A stretch of DNA of 64,000 bases. Source: Mya arenaria (taxonomy: Eukaryota > Mollusca > Bivalvia > Myida > Myidae). Shown here piece after piece: positions 14,901-29,300 of this stretch. The DNA is taken from assembly GCF_026914265.1 (NCBI RefSeq), contig NC_069124.1, positions 16,079,088 to 16,143,087 of the forward strand, read 5' to 3'. Each line of letters starts with the position of its first letter. Positions within the stretch are counted from its first letter, which is position 1. A program made the translations under genes and the position numbers. The notes under the pieces are model-generated. The model was not told the origin of the DNA. It made no database searches and was given only the letters and a program-made list of their open reading frames with translations.

Positions 14901-17900
14901 GAAATATGGCGAGGGAGGCCAGTTATGTATTCTAGTCTTATGTACTATAATTCACCCAAGGGGAATTTGATCAAACGCTTGATTTGAGCAACACAATAAA
15001 ATAATGATCCAAAAGCATACATTTAATAGCTGTAAAGCAGATTTGATCAAGCTTAACAGTACACCAATCATTGTAGTTATACAGGAAGGAATAACATGGC
15101 CGACAAAATTTCATATTCAAAATTTATACAGTTGAGGTAAATGGCACGCTGAAAAGACTAATGACAATTTAATAACAACTGAAACAAAAGAAACACACTC
15201 AAACCAGCTAACATAAATTAAAAATATCAATAATATTGATATTAATACCATATGGGTTTACCGCTGTAAGATGATCAGTGTAACAGCAGTGACAAGAAAT
15301 CAGACCTTTTAAGAAAGCTTGTTTAAAGGTCCATGGTCGATACCGTTAAATCATCTGATTATTCATTCCTTACCTTTATTATTTTATCTCTCTTACTGGT
15401 AAGTCAATATAATTTCTTGATAAAGGCCTCCTTTTTTCATTGGCTTCAATCAAAATTACATTATCTTATGTAAAAACCAAAACGAATATATAAATATATA
15501 AAAAAGTTTTAATGAATCTTTTAGGAAATCGACTTCAGTCAGAAAATATTCCTATCTTTACTCTTGTATTGATTCGCAATTTTAAATGTAAAGATAATTC
15601 ATTCATAATGTTGTTTTATTTCGATAAAATGTGTAATGTAAAACCAGTTAGTTGTAACATAAAGAACACTTTTAAAACCACCATCGCTTTAGAAATAGCA
15701 ATTAATTACAAAATAAACTTTTACTTCTTTTGAGCCTTGAGCCTGGAAACGCCAATTTGTTTCTTAGAAATGCTCTCGGTCAATAAGAGCGCCGCCATGA
15801 CTTGGAGTGAAATCAAGCGTTTTAAGGGAATCTAATAAACATCCGAAAACTGGTAATAAACATGCAAATGACCCGAAAAAGAATGTTGGTGCACGCATCA
15901 GCTCCCTGATAAGCAATAATAGAAGGATTTGGAGAACAGTTTTGGCTTCAATATTGACGTTTCTGAAGTAAACAATATTATACCAACATCAGTGGACATT
16001 GTTCGAAACTATTTGTTTATCAAAATCAATTCACAAATCTAAAATCTGAAAATCTTAAATACATTGAAAAGGTCTATTATTTAAATGCAAATGTGCTTAA
16101 TTATCATGAATAACATATAATGTAGTATGCATAAATAAATGTTCATGCGTCTGCATGTTACTTTTGTTTGAAATGTGTAACGCTCATAAAGTTATTAGCT
16201 GCATCCTTTTCTGGATAATTAAAATGCCTAATGATATATATATGGTTGGTGAACTATTCTTCTTTCATGAATTACTGGTAGCATTCGAGCCCTGGTTTAT
16301 ACAAGCGTGCTCAGCCCACATTTAGTCCTTGTCTAATTTCCACATCAAATCGGACAACCGTAAAATCAAATTGAAGTCAGCATGGCAGACAATAACACAA
16401 GATGAGCAACATCGTAATGATGTTACAACAAGACAAACAGGTCGCTCTGCCAATTTTAATGATATCTTAATGGCTTGGAAGATATTCCAGAATGGTTTCA
16501 TTTAATTAGCTGTATTTTATTCGTCGATGTAATCTGCAGACTTCTATTAAATATAATAAAGCGTTCTACGACCACCAAATGCAAACGAAAAACTGAATCT
16601 AGCTGCAAACTTTAAAGAACAACATTTTAAGAAAGATTTTAACTACAGTAGTTTCAAATGAGTAATCTGAAACTTAATAGGGATAAAAGAATATTGTTCA
16701 AAAGTTCATTAAGTATTTTTACTGATCCTGATATTTTAATATCCATATAACTAAATCCACATGCAATATTTAACACATTCTTTGAAAACTAATTAAATCC
16801 AACACTTACAGAATAATGCATGTACCCATGAAATGTTGAATGTAATCCTGGCATTATAATTAAATTAAGCTCAAGACTTTACAATGTTCACTGGTGAAAC
16901 TTTACAAGGACTTGTTAATTGTTTAAAAACACTTTTACCCCAGGTCAAAGAAGTCCCCCCCCCCCTCCCCCTTATATACAAAACTGAAAGGTTCCATAAC
17001 ATTCTACAAAACTGTTTAAAACTTTCTTTCGAATACAAGCTATAAATATCTTGTTTATTCTTATACTAATACTTCAAATATGTAGAAAAGTATTAATTTT
17101 TTCTAGACATATATTAACAAATACATGCCAAAAGTGTCATAGGAATTTTTTCTGCATATTAATGAATATAGGTCAACATGCGAATAAAGACTAACAATGA
17201 AGTTCTGTATTTAAAATACCTATACATATAACCCATCTATTTGTGAAAATGCTTTTTTCACAACTCCTCCGTCAGATTTGTTAAGATATGATTATTCTTC
17301 TATTTCATCATGTTTACTTTTAAGAGGACCTTTAAAACAAGTGATTCACACATCTTTCTTTATATTTTCAGTCCGAGAAAAATCAGATTCTGACAACGAA
17401 TATCTGGCTTCACCACGTAAGTTGGAAAACAAGATTGCTAATATATAAAAAAAAAGATAACTGACAGTTTGTAACGAAGAGCTTTTCGTCAATTTATGCT
17501 GGTCTATAATTACACTCAAAAAATGGGGATACTTGTTTTGCAGATATTTTATAATTTAATTGTTTATTTATAAAAGACATGTGAAAATTGTCTTATTTTC
17601 GATCCCATTGTTTTTGTAGTTACTGTGTTCAAACAAGTACTAAACGTTTGAGAAAACATTTCCTTAAGCGTCATATATTTTAATCAATAATAATATGAAA
17701 TTTACGTAAGTCTTTTGGATCGGACGCTGACACTCAATGGGAGACACACAAAGCAGCAGACAGAATACATTCAAATTTACCAACAATTCAACCTGTTTAT
17801 ATGGTCAATGGTGTAACTTTTCATTCCAGGAGTGGGTTGATATCCGTCTTCGTTGGGACCCGCAGTTGTTCGGCGGTATCATGAGCACCTTTATTCCTTC

Positions 17901-20141
17901 TTCAGGACTCTGGAGGCCCGACATTACTCTATATAACAAGTAGGCCCTGTTTTTCAGTTGAATTTCTGGTACTTCGCTGCCTTTGGGATTTTTTCTCTTT
18001 TATTTTTTCTTAAAAATAAAATACCGCTTAGGCCGTGCTAGGGGCTTTGACCGGATTATACTTCACAAATTCTCATTTAACTTCTCAATAAAACCTAAAA
18101 GGTTGTGTTCATACTCTCGATTAGAACGGATCGATTTACTACATTTAATTGGCATGTTTTCTTTCAATGCTTTTTTGGTAAACGGATGTTCGTATAATTA
18201 AACCTCATTTTTCAGTACTAAATTCATAAATTGTTTTTTTTGTATGAGATTGCATTTTTTTTGTTATCTTTGTTATCAATGCCTTTTGTTCGATGCTCAA
18301 TATTACCAACGTATAACAAAAAAAGAAAATTATTTTCTTTATTGATGAAACCATGTTTCCTTTTTACCACCAGTGCTGATGGTGACTTTATTGTGACCTT
18401 GCTCACGAAGGCCAAGGTCTTTCATACCGGTCTGATAGTCTGGGAGCCACCGGCAATCTACAAGACCTATTGTCCAATCAACGTCGAGTATTTCCCGTTC
18501 GATCAACAAGAATGCTTTATGAAGTTTAGTTCCTGGACATTTGATGGGCATCAAGTACGAACATATATACATTTTGTTATTGTGTGAACCGATAGTGTAT
18601 AATCAAATCGTTAAACGATTAGGATGCAAAGACATGTACCAAAATTGTGCATATTTATGTACATCTTTCAATGACTAGTCATATCTTATAGGGGTTGTCA
18701 TCTAAGTTATATGCATGCATTCATGTCAGTGTTAGACAAACCAGTCATTTATTAAAACAGCATAAAACAGGCATCATCGTGTTATTAATTTTGACACTTC
18801 AAATATATTTTTGAACTGATGTAGATATGCATGCGTTTAAATTGAACTTATTTCATCAGTCATTTTTAATTTCATGCAGATCGATCTACAGCATGTGCAG
18901 GCGGAGGAGGGAGTGTGGGTTGGCGACCAACTGGTGATCAAGAACGGTGTGGACCTGTGCGACTACTACCAGAACGTCGAGTGGGACATAATCAATGTCA
19001 CCGCAAGGCGCAAGGAGAAGTTCTACCCTTGTTGTCCAGAGCCCTACCCAGATATCACCTTCAACATCACAATACGCCGGAGAACGTTGTTTTATACGAT
19101 CAATTTGATTATGCCGTGTGTCGCCATCTCAGGATTGACTGTTCTTGTGTTTTACCTTCCTAGTGATTCTGGCGAGAAAATTACACTGTCTATCTCCATT
19201 CTGCTGGCATTGACTGTGTTTTTCTTGCTCTTGTCTGATATCAATCCGCCAACTTCAATTGTCATTCCCTTAATAGGAAAGTATCTAATGTTTACAATGA
19301 TAGTAGTGACGTTGTCAATATTTTTGACGGTTTACACACTTAGTGTACATTTCCGATCACCGGCCACACATAAAATGTCACCATGGGTGAAATGGATGTT
19401 TATTGACACTCTTCCAAAGATTATTTTCATGAAACGACCTCCACAACAAAAAATGATAAGAAGATATATAAGGACTGAAAATGGTACAGAAATTAGAGAA
19501 ACACCGATTGGCACGCCAACCCTTCGAGAAAGACATGACACAGTGGACTCAAACAGAAGTAACCCAAATGATGGCAACCTTCGAAGGCGTGCTGTTGAAT
19601 CCCCTATTGGCATCTACCCTCCAGAACTAAAGGAGTCGTTAACAGCAGTCAACTTTATTGCTGATCATCTGCATAATCAAGACGTTGAAATATCGGTAAG
19701 ACCCATTTATTAGTTTTTATTTTTTGGAAATTCTACAAAAATCCGATATATTTCTTCGTATTTATTGACAAACCCGTTGACTCATTAAATAAAACATGAG
19801 TATAATGAAATCGAAATGCATATCATTCATAAAAATGCTAGCATTATTCTTTAAATACGGCCAGAAGTAATGGAAGGATAGATACTATGGTCATGTATAT
19901 GCATTTGAAATATGGAACATTTTTTTGTTTCAATTAGGGTACAGAACCATTTTTAATTATTAATATCATATTTTAGGAGGAGAGGGACTGGAATTACGTT
20001 GCCATGGTTTTGGATCGTATATTTCTGATATTCTTCACGACTGCGTCCTTCCTTGGAACCACCAGCATCTTCCTGCTACCTCCCACACTGTATGATCATG
20101 CAGTGGCGCTCACAAAAGATAACGTCAACTGTTCGCGTTGA
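11968..20141 (+). CDS. nAChR alpha-type subunit 2, complete
   Basis: Complete seven-exon subunit of an acetylcholine-gated cation channel, 514 residues, normal for the family. Exons: 11968-12084, 12627-12737, 17372-17416, 17830-17939, 18374-18554, 18880-19695, 19977-20141. Exon 1 starts at the ATG opening a signal peptide (core [12 protein letters not shown]). Exon 2 carries an N-glycosylation site (NGT, near residue 53). Cys-loop at residues 161-175 (PFDQQEC); loop B Trp about 182; an additional cysteine at about 215 (VDLCDYY); loop [12 protein letters not shown] with Cys 239/240 and all expected tyrosines. TM1 about 258-281, TM2 about 288-308 (GEKITLSIS, Glu -1', Asp 20'), TM3 about 320-341, TM4 about 466-490. 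Exon boundaries match subunit 1 exactly, and the two are very similar through exons 5-6, so they are tandem duplicates. Intron 2 (12738-17371) is 4.6 kb. Confidence 0.95.
12738..17371 (+). other. long intron 2 of subunit 2
   Basis: AT-rich intron of 4.6 kb. It holds a tRNA B-box-like stretch read on the minus strand at 13882-13892 and a short C-rich tract at about 16952-16971. I see no additional exon and no coding-looking transposon. Confidence 0.6.
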
Positions 20142-23100
20142 TAATTGTCCAAATACTTATAATCCAAAAATAATAATAACTTCTTAATTTAGTCTGACGT
20201 CGGACATCGACCTATACTCATACAAAGTGATTTTAACGATAGCTTTAATAGGTATTTAGTTCGTGTCTTTAAAGGTTGATGATTAAAACGCTGAATGAAC
20301 AGTGTAGAAAAGGAGTTACAGATTATAAGTAATATATTTGATGAGTATGATAGTGGTCAAAAACGAATTCAAAACTAAAAATCACAATTGATTTTATTTA
20401 ACATAGGGGATATCATGCACCATGTAGTTATGAAACGGTTATTCAATGTTTTAGATAAGTATTTTATTTCTGAAACATGTTTCCTGCGACTGTACTGTTC
20501 CATTTGTTACATGTTGTTGTCTAAACGTTAATAAGATCATATCGTTTGCTACTAACGGTAATGACAGTTTTGAGTATCATTAAAATGATGCTAATTTTTC
20601 TATTGTCTTCATGTTTCTATTTAACTATACGTGCATTGTTTTCATTTAGTGAAATAAAAACTGCATACAATATGGATTCGTGTAATTGTCGATTTGGGGA
20701 TAGATGGTTTAAGCCACTTATATTGATGCTTCATCTTGTGTTAATAACAGCTATATGATTTACATAAGAATATTATAAATATACTTGTTTGCAACATCTG
20801 TGGGCAGTATTGTGTAACAACCCTCGACAAATTTATTATTTTATTTACATGTACAGACAACCCCTTTGATATCAGTATATTTTCTCTTAACAAACATCAT
20901 CACACTCCCAACTCCTGTTTTATTTGTTGGAAAAACAAACTGTTTCCCGGAATTATCTAGCATCTGTTTCATATTTACAACAGTTCTTTTATAAATCTCT
21001 CTTCTTTAAGTGGTATTTACAGCAGAAAGTCAACATGTTCCTAGAAATTGTGCCTCAACGTGTTTATTTGTTTGCTATTTGTGAGGTAAAAAGCGATTTT
21101 TTTCGATAGGTAAACCACGAGGGGTTGGACTGACTTTTATGAAAGAGAAGTAAAACAATATAACACGGAGAGATAATTATCAGAAATTCAGCTGAATCAA
21201 TGTGATTCCCCCGGATACGAATTATTTATTAGAAAGGTCAATTACGAATGAACTCTTATGTTTATGTGGTATGAGAATATAAACGGAAAACCTGCGCAAA
21301 ATAACAAATCAAATCATTCCGCTATATTTTGGTAGCCCAAACAATGGACGATTAACAAGCTACACGGGTTAGATAAATACTCACTTAGAACAGAACTTGT
21401 TGACCGTGGAATACAGCTGAAATATCAGCCATAAGAGCATGAAATCAAATTTATTGAGCATAAAACTTAATACAAGTAGTAGGAGTGTGTTTTAACTTCA
21501 TTACATACGTTTAAATATTAATTCGAAATATAGGTCTTCAAACTTTGAGAAAATACTATGTTATCATCTATATGTAATCATATGATTTGAGAGATACACT
21601 CACCATTAAACATTACCTTAACTTGATTATAAGCAACATGTTACAGAGTCAAAACTGACTGCGAACTGAACAATTATTTTCTTTTTATACCTATCACGAG
21701 TACGCCGTACTTTTTGAGCACGCTAGCTACACGAAACGTTGAATTATAGTGAAAATATGAGCAAACTAAATCTTGACAGATAACTGTAAGTTCTTAAGCG
21801 ATGATAATTGTCTAAAAGATAAACGGCAAGCGGTCTGGTGGAATTGCGAGATTGAATACAAAACACCATTTAACGGATGATATTATCTAAGAATGAAAAT
21901 CCTGGATTTGCACACTAAACATTGTTGCATTTTCAAGGCAAGGGAGTGTAATAACAATGCTTGTCCTGAAACAAGGATTTGTTCAGATCTGATTGCGTTC
22001 GGTTTTCTGAAACTGACAAGAAAGCCTGCAGATGATGTTTAAATGCACTTAAAATGCTATCTTAGCCCGATTTTATATCAACTGTTCAGATGTATGCCGT
22101 TGGAGTTATAACACACGAATAACGGTTGCATCAGGTTTGAATTTTTGTTTCATTTTCTTTCGTAGATGAAAAAATATTTATTTCAATCCAATGCCACACC
22201 AAATTGATATATTGATCATTTGATTTTTTTCAGAAACAAAAATGAAATAAACGATCGGTAACCTAACTTGTTTTGAAAATCGGTGCGCTTGAAAAAAGTG
22301 ATCATTTTGACTTCTTCATATTGATAACATTTATTTAATCAATTTGCTGCGAGGAACAGTTTCGTGCGTCTTGTATATCAGTAGGAATGAAATTCAGATT
22401 GAATATGCAATCTAAAGTTTTGGTCCTTGGTATCACAAATCTTACTTAGAAGATCATAGGTTCCTTTGCCTTTGACCTTCAAACAGGGTATTTGTTGATG
22501 GTTCGGCTATTGGGTTTGTTCGTTTAGTGTCCATTATGTCGTAAATGGGGAAATGTGTTTTCACAAGTCATCATGATTGTTTGGGTCCGCGTTTGACCGA
22601 GTCACTTTCTAACGACCACTCAATATATTTGCGAAAAGCTACAGAAACAAGTTCAGTAGAAAAAGTTTAAACATAAACCCGGTTTAATGGCACTGGGTAA
22701 ACGTCAAAGAATCAGTTATCGCTTCTTTTTAATCGAGCTAGATTAAAAGAGTTTATCAACTAAATCAAAAAATTGTTTGATAGTGTTTATTCAAATGATA
22801 TGAGTTGTGTTCTATTATACAATAGTGTTTGGATTTTTGCCAAGTTTCCTCATTCCTTACTTCATGTGAAATAGATTAGTGCATTAATGAGTGTGGTTTT
22901 AACACGGTACGAAGTGGGTTATACCTGCAAATCAGTATATGATTCGCGATTACTTCTGTATGCTGCATTTGATTACCGTTTCTATTATCCTGAACGAAAA
23001 CAAATTGTTACAAGGAAATATGGTTGAATGAAAGAACGTTCTACAGATAAATTGTCTTGTTCATATCATTTCTTTATTTGCAAATATGATTGAAAGTAAA

Positions 23101-23229
23101 ATGTATAACTTTTTAATAGCAATAACTAGGGTTTTAATAGTTGGCCAAAGCAAATGGCATTGTGTGAATTTGAAACAAACACTGATCTTTTGTAATATAC
23201 TCATACCTCCCTAAAGTGCTCTTACACAT
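20142..23229. other. intergenic region between subunit 2 and the pseudogene
   Basis: About 3 kb of AT-rich DNA. It contains the subunit 2 3' UTR at the left. I see no intact exons 1-3 of a further receptor before the degraded exon 4 relic at 23230. Confidence 0.5.
20653..20658 (+). promoter_or_regulatory. candidate polyadenylation signal of subunit 2
   Basis: AATAAA hexamer about 510 bases after the subunit 2 stop codon; the position is plausible but unproven in AT-rich DNA. Confidence 0.3.
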
Positions 23230-26200
23230 GAGTAGTGGAATGCAATGGGACCCTTTAGACTTTGGATATATCACTTAAACACTCCTAAGCACAGGTTACA
23301 GAAGGGAGAAAATAAGATCTTTATATGCTTATTAAATATTGCTCTTCCTGAGCCAATTTCTGGCCATTGTGCGCAAGAGTGTAAACAAACTTTTCAATTG
23401 AAGTAAATTGACGAACATACATCGTGCTTTACAACGAGTTTCTCCTCTTTTTTTGTGCACATCTAATAGTACAAGATCAATGTTATTACAACCATGTGAA
23501 TGTCCGACCGCATAATGGATACAGATAAGCAGAACCTTTCTGTACCATATAGTATACAATATTCACACTGCTGACCACATATTTATATCGTTGCTAATTA
23601 ATGGCTCTTGTTATAGCCTTTACTTACATTTTCAGTGGTAATGGCAATATTGAGGTTTCCCTCTCATAAAAGCGTACGTTATGTCAACGGGCAAGTTCAT
23701 AATTGAGCCAGCGACCGTTTACAAGAATAACTGCTTAATTAATGTCGAGTACTTTCCGTTTGATGTGCAGGAATGCTTCTTCAAGTTCAGCTCATGGGCA
23801 TATGATGGCATTGAGGTATTATTGCTAGTGATGTTTGTTTGTAAAGTACGCTCAGGGAACACATCATATGTGCCACTGTTACTAACAAGCGCACATCAGG
23901 CATGAATAAGAAATATGTTGTCTTAGTTTCAGGCTATAGACTATGATAAGGTAACGACATTTATATGTTAAGAGTATTGTACCTACGACAAACGGTCTTA
24001 AACACCCTCTTAAAGACCCTCTTCCATGCTGCATTGATTAAGCACTTGCTCACCTTTCTGATTTCTCATTCCGGACCGAACATGCATGATAGATATGACT
24101 ATTCTGGAATTATTCGAAAGCACAGTTTCTCAGATTGTTTGAAACTTTTCGTTTACTGTAATGATCAGTACGACAATATCTTTGCTCAATAACAACTGGG
24201 TCCGGGGTAAAAAGGCACCCTCGACGAAAACGAAAAAAAAGTCAAAATTATAAAGGCGTCGACGGGCCACAAATAACCACTTAGGACCACAGTTATTTTT
24301 TCTATATGTTTCATTTAAAAACAGTCCAAATGGAAATATAAAAAGTAACTGCTGTTGAACAATCCAAGACGAAACAAATAATCACAAAAAAACATAAGGT
24401 TGACCTATGCAGTGTCTCACAAAATTGTGTAGAAAAACATGAACCTGAGGTAAGGACGAAATAAGGCTACAAACAACCAATTTACATAGTTTCACAGGCA
24501 ATGATTTATTTAATTTTTACACTAGAATCTTTTTTTTTGCAATACAGTGCCAAATTATGTTACGCTTTATGCAAATGGAGCATCCGTTTATTCTTTTTCA
24601 TTCAACTTTAATAAAATATTGATACTTGAACACAAGCACTCTTTTTTCTGTATTAACATCCGGATGAACGGGGAGGGGGCACATAACTGTCGTCTTGGGA
24701 ACGTAATATTTAGTCTTTTAATAATTAAAAAGCCTGTTAAAAGCATTTGCGACGTTTGTTATACGAGTCGTAGTGAAAGTTTTAATGTTAAAAAAAAATG
24801 AAATATAGAACTGTAGACAGCTTAAATCATAGAAATACCAAATTGAGTCAATAAGAATTGTAGTCACATTCGAATACATTTGCATAAGGCAAACTATTTC
24901 CGAAGATATGACGAGAACAATGATGTGTTAAAACACGCATGTAAATTTTATAAAAAGACAATTAGAAGATTCTAGAACACATTAAAGACATTGAAGTTTA
25001 CAAAACTCAAATTTCAAAACATTAAATCTAAGAAAATAAATTTACATGAAATACTTAATATTAAATCTAACATTATCAAATGCATTTCTGTGTTTATGTG
25101 ACAACCAATTGTCCAAGTATGAAAAGTTATGCTGTTTTGTAAAATATTTCTTATCTTAAATATATCTAACATGTTCGTGTTAGGTCTTGTTAAACAAATG
25201 GTTCTCCCGTAATATTTTGCTTTGTATATTTGTTTATTGCATATTCTTTTATCTAAATAGCCCTGGTCTTATTATTCATTTTTTCTCATGTAATCAATTT
25301 TTAATAAACTTATTATTTATAACCTTAACATTATTTTTTTAATTTGCATGGCCTCTCAAAACACAGATGCATACAATTACTTTTTAATGTGCATGACCTT
25401 ATTATTCAGGATAAAAGATCAGCCGGAAATCTGCAGGAAATCTCCAACATGTATGTGAAGAAGATAAACGGATCCGTGCGAACAACCACACTAGTATTCC
25501 CGTCGAGTTTGACCTGTTTGAATACAGTGAAAAAGTTGAGTGGGACATTATCAACATAACCGCTACAAGGAAGATGAAGTTTTGTTCCTGTTGCCATATC
25601 ATACCTTATCCTGACATCGCGTTTTGGATTCATATACATCGCAAAACGTTGTTCTACACTGCTAACCTGACAATGCATATCAACATTGACTGCTCTTGTG
25701 TTTTATTTACCGAGTGAATCTGGTGATGATAAAGCTGTGTCAATATCTATTCTCCTAGCACTTCTTGTTCGTCTTGCTGCTATCTGATATCAATCCTCTA
25801 ACGTCAATGGTGATACCACTGATCGGTAAATATTTGCTCTTCACCATTATATTCCTGACAGTGTACACACTGGGTGTTCATTTTCGCTCCCCTGCAACAC
25901 ATAAGATGACGCTATGGACGAGAAAACTCTTTATTGGAATACTGCCTAACATTTTGTACATAAAAAGACCAGATCAGGAAGATAAAAACAGTTGTGATAA
26001 ACAGATGACAGGGAATTGAAACAAGAAAACTATGGCGAGATTCTCGTATTGATTTGAATTTGAAAAGTTGTTTTTCTTGAGAAAACGACCCTTCTTCTTA
26101 TGATATTAGAACTCTTAATCGAGCACTACTATTAAAGACAACTAAAATGAAAGTTATAGTGATCATTGGTATTCTTTATGTTTAACTCCTATCCAGGAAA

Positions 26201-26336
26201 ACTTGGATTGGAACTATGTTGGCATGGTGATGGACCGCCTGTTTTCGCTCCTCTTTATTTCCGCTTGTTTAGAAGGGACGAAACATTCTTTCTGAGTGCA
26301 CCTTCTATAAATGACCTCCGGAAGCCACTTACATGA
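23230..26336 (+). pseudogene. decayed nAChR subunit (third tandem copy)
   Basis: Relic of a receptor subunit in the same orientation and exon order as subunits 1 and 2. About 23230-23320: weak exon 4 match around a QWDPLDFG stretch, interrupted by stops. 23636-23815: exon 5 with a stop and frameshift after about nine codons, then a frame matching the Cys-loop ([15 protein letters not shown]); the Trp of the usual IWEP motif is deleted. About 25410-26019: exon 6 in at least three frames, with loop C CSCCHIIPYPD, TM1 broken, part of TM2 missing and a deletion in TM3 ([18 protein letters not shown]), then a premature stop. 26197-26336: exon 7 (DWNYVGMVMDRLF) with a frameshift before SAPSIND. Exons 1-3 were not found. 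Several independent lesions exclude a functional subunit. Confidence 0.88.
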
Positions 26337-29300
26337 GCTGACTCCTTCCGTTCTCGGAGATGATAACAGTATCGTGCTGTTATAAAATAGAAAAATGGTT
26401 TAACCATTTTTAACGGATCATCCTTATGATTAATAAAACAAGTCGATGCAAAACAAATCTAATACGATACCGGATATGAAAAAGACAAGGGAACAGAAGT
26501 TTAAATGTTTCGGTTTTACATAATTGAGTATTAACTTAACTTGTGTTATCGGTGAACAAAGCAGTTGAATTAAACCCTTGGTATATGAAGACTTCCGTGA
26601 ATAAAGATACCTCACTTTAAAATTCAAAGTGAAGTAGCAACCTTCAGTATTTTGCGAGTGTCAAGTGTGAAGTATTTTATTTTTAACGGTTATATTTCTT
26701 CCACATTGTATCTGTTTTGACTGCAAGGTTTTGAAAGGTCCGAAATGGACTAGAAGCCTTTTTCATTTCGAGATCAGTCAAAATAACATATACTCTAATC
26801 CTTTCTGTTCATCAATTATTATTTTAAAATTATTGTATTCGTTCAGTCCAATTCTGTCGGAGGAAAAGTGTGATGCTGGTTACTCAAGATTAGTTTAATA
26901 TTCGGCGATAGGGCGATAGGGCAGAGTATCTTGAGGTTACTTCCAACAAATATATACATTTAATTATATTTAAAATAAATACAACATATATATACTCGTG
27001 TAATATAATTTTATGAAAAGCGAAGCGTGTTGGAATGATATTGTGTGCACACATATGTTTATTTTTAAGCAGGAGAATATATTGCGTAATCATAGCAAAT
27101 AATCTCTGGTTTTCCCCTATTTGAAGTGTTTTTGTGTAAGTGCATAATTGAATTTGACATACGCTATTATAAACTTAGCGTCTCTAATCAAAGATCAGTT
27201 CCGGTGTATATTGATTCACGTCACATAAGACGTCTGGCTAAGGTTGCAAGTTTTCTCAGAACTCAGTTGTTTCTTATCCGATTGGATCCAACCAGAATCT
27301 CTGATATTCAATCAGCTTCGGCCGTATTTCCTAAAACAATGAATAATGGCGATGATTTGTTTCCTATTGTAATTCTTGATACCGTGACGTCCATCTCCCG
27401 TCAATTAATAACAGTGTTATCCACATAGGCCCATCCATCAACGACAAGGGGAAGGCCAAGAGAGAAAAATAGACTTGAAACTTGAAATGGAACATTAAAA
27501 AAGCATATTCTGGAAATGTTTCGCATACACCCCTCGATTTCAATATCATAAGAACATTCTGGTAGCATATATATGGCTTTTCTGATGAAGATAATAAAGC
27601 TTATGATTTAATATCATTCATAAAAAAAATCGATCTGTTTCTTTTTCACCTTCACGTTTACAACCCACACCGACATGATTTTTAACAGTATTTTTTAGGT
27701 TAAAGTCGAATTGTAGACAGTATCACATGTTCATTAACTTGAAAGACCATTTTTTATATATGCATTTTGAGAAGGGTTTGGGTAACATTACAAAAGTAGC
27801 TTTATTGTAAAGCAGAACGGGACATTCACGCGTTTCATCTCGCTAAACAATATATTTTATTTTCAGAATCGCCTGACGCTTCATAGAAAATGGCTTTGAG
27901 TTGTTACATGGAACAAGTCATTGCCTTACTAAATGAGACATAATTCTGATTTGATCATTTTCTTTCAAATAAAGAATATCATTTCAATTCTAACAAGTTG
28001 CTTATTTATTTGCACAAACATTAGGCATCGCTCAAACGATAATGTTTGACGTAAAATGTTAACTGAACAATATTAAGAATTGTACATAATTCAAACAATA
28101 TTCTAAAGAATTTAGCAAAACGCATAGATATATTGTGCTAATGGTTATAATTGTCTTTATCTTAAATATGTTTCTTTGCTTTTCTCTACATTTGCAAAAT
28201 TAAAATGTACGAAATTGGAAATACATTTTCGATGAATTTGTTCAGGTCTATTGTATGCATTTTTTTATTGTGAATGATATATGTTCATCAGCACTAAGCT
28301 CTTTTATGTACTAAATTACAAAAGTTTAATTTAACATGTACTAAGTAGCTTTATTTAACATATCATCGAATGGCCATACACCCTTCAAACATTGAAATGG
28401 TATTATTTATAGAATATTTATAAGTAATGTAAGTAGCCTGACGTTAATCCCGGGCGGCAAAGATATATTAATTTAACCTCTTTTTGACATCTGCTTCTCT
28501 CTTCCACGTAATATTTTGCTCAATCTCTTCTTTCTCTATTCCTTTTCACGTCTTTCCTTCCCCTTTCCCTATGTATGTTTTACCTCAACCTTTCTCTAAC
28601 TGCAATCCGTCATTTCTTTTTACTGTTCAACCTCGCAATACCGTCTGAGTCTTCATATCATTATTTTCCCTATGTCCCTTCCATCCACCTCCTTTCGCTA
28701 TCCCCTCTCCCTCTTGTTTGTCCTATCCCCTCTATCCCCCCTCTTTGTAGCCCCTGTCCCCTTCACACTCCCTCTATGTGTACCGCTCTATCGACTCTCA
28801 AATGTTACTCAAACTTTGATATGGAAAAAAGATTATATTGCAAGAACTTGTCATATGTTTAGCAGCAAGGGGTCGTCAACGTCGTCATTGGCTTTTTCGA
28901 ACTAAATGAGAAATCAGAAAATAGTTAAGTGTGCTTATTCCAACCATTTTAGTTACGCCCACACCCCGAAGCATTGAGATTATATCAATTCATCAATATT
29001 AATTTAAAACTTCAATCGCGAGGGTGGCATTGCTGTTTTGCAGCATGTGTTTAAGCACAACGTTCAATAAATAGTATGCGGTTGTCTTTATCCGCCAAGT
29101 AATTATAGAAAGATTTTACTTGTCATCGTTCCGATTTGGGAGTTAATGTGAAGACTTAAAAAAGAAGACACTCACAGACATGATACAACTACCAATAGTT
29201 CATATGTTATCAGAGCAGTCTATTAACAATTGGCAGCGAAAATCGATATATTTCTTCGGGTGGGCTGACATCTGCTTATACACAATAACACTGCCAGTCA

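Noticed and set aside
28575-28905. Ser/Pro/Leu-rich open frames of 77-95 residues
   Set aside because: They lie over a C/T-rich low-complexity tract and have no domain, leader or splice context.
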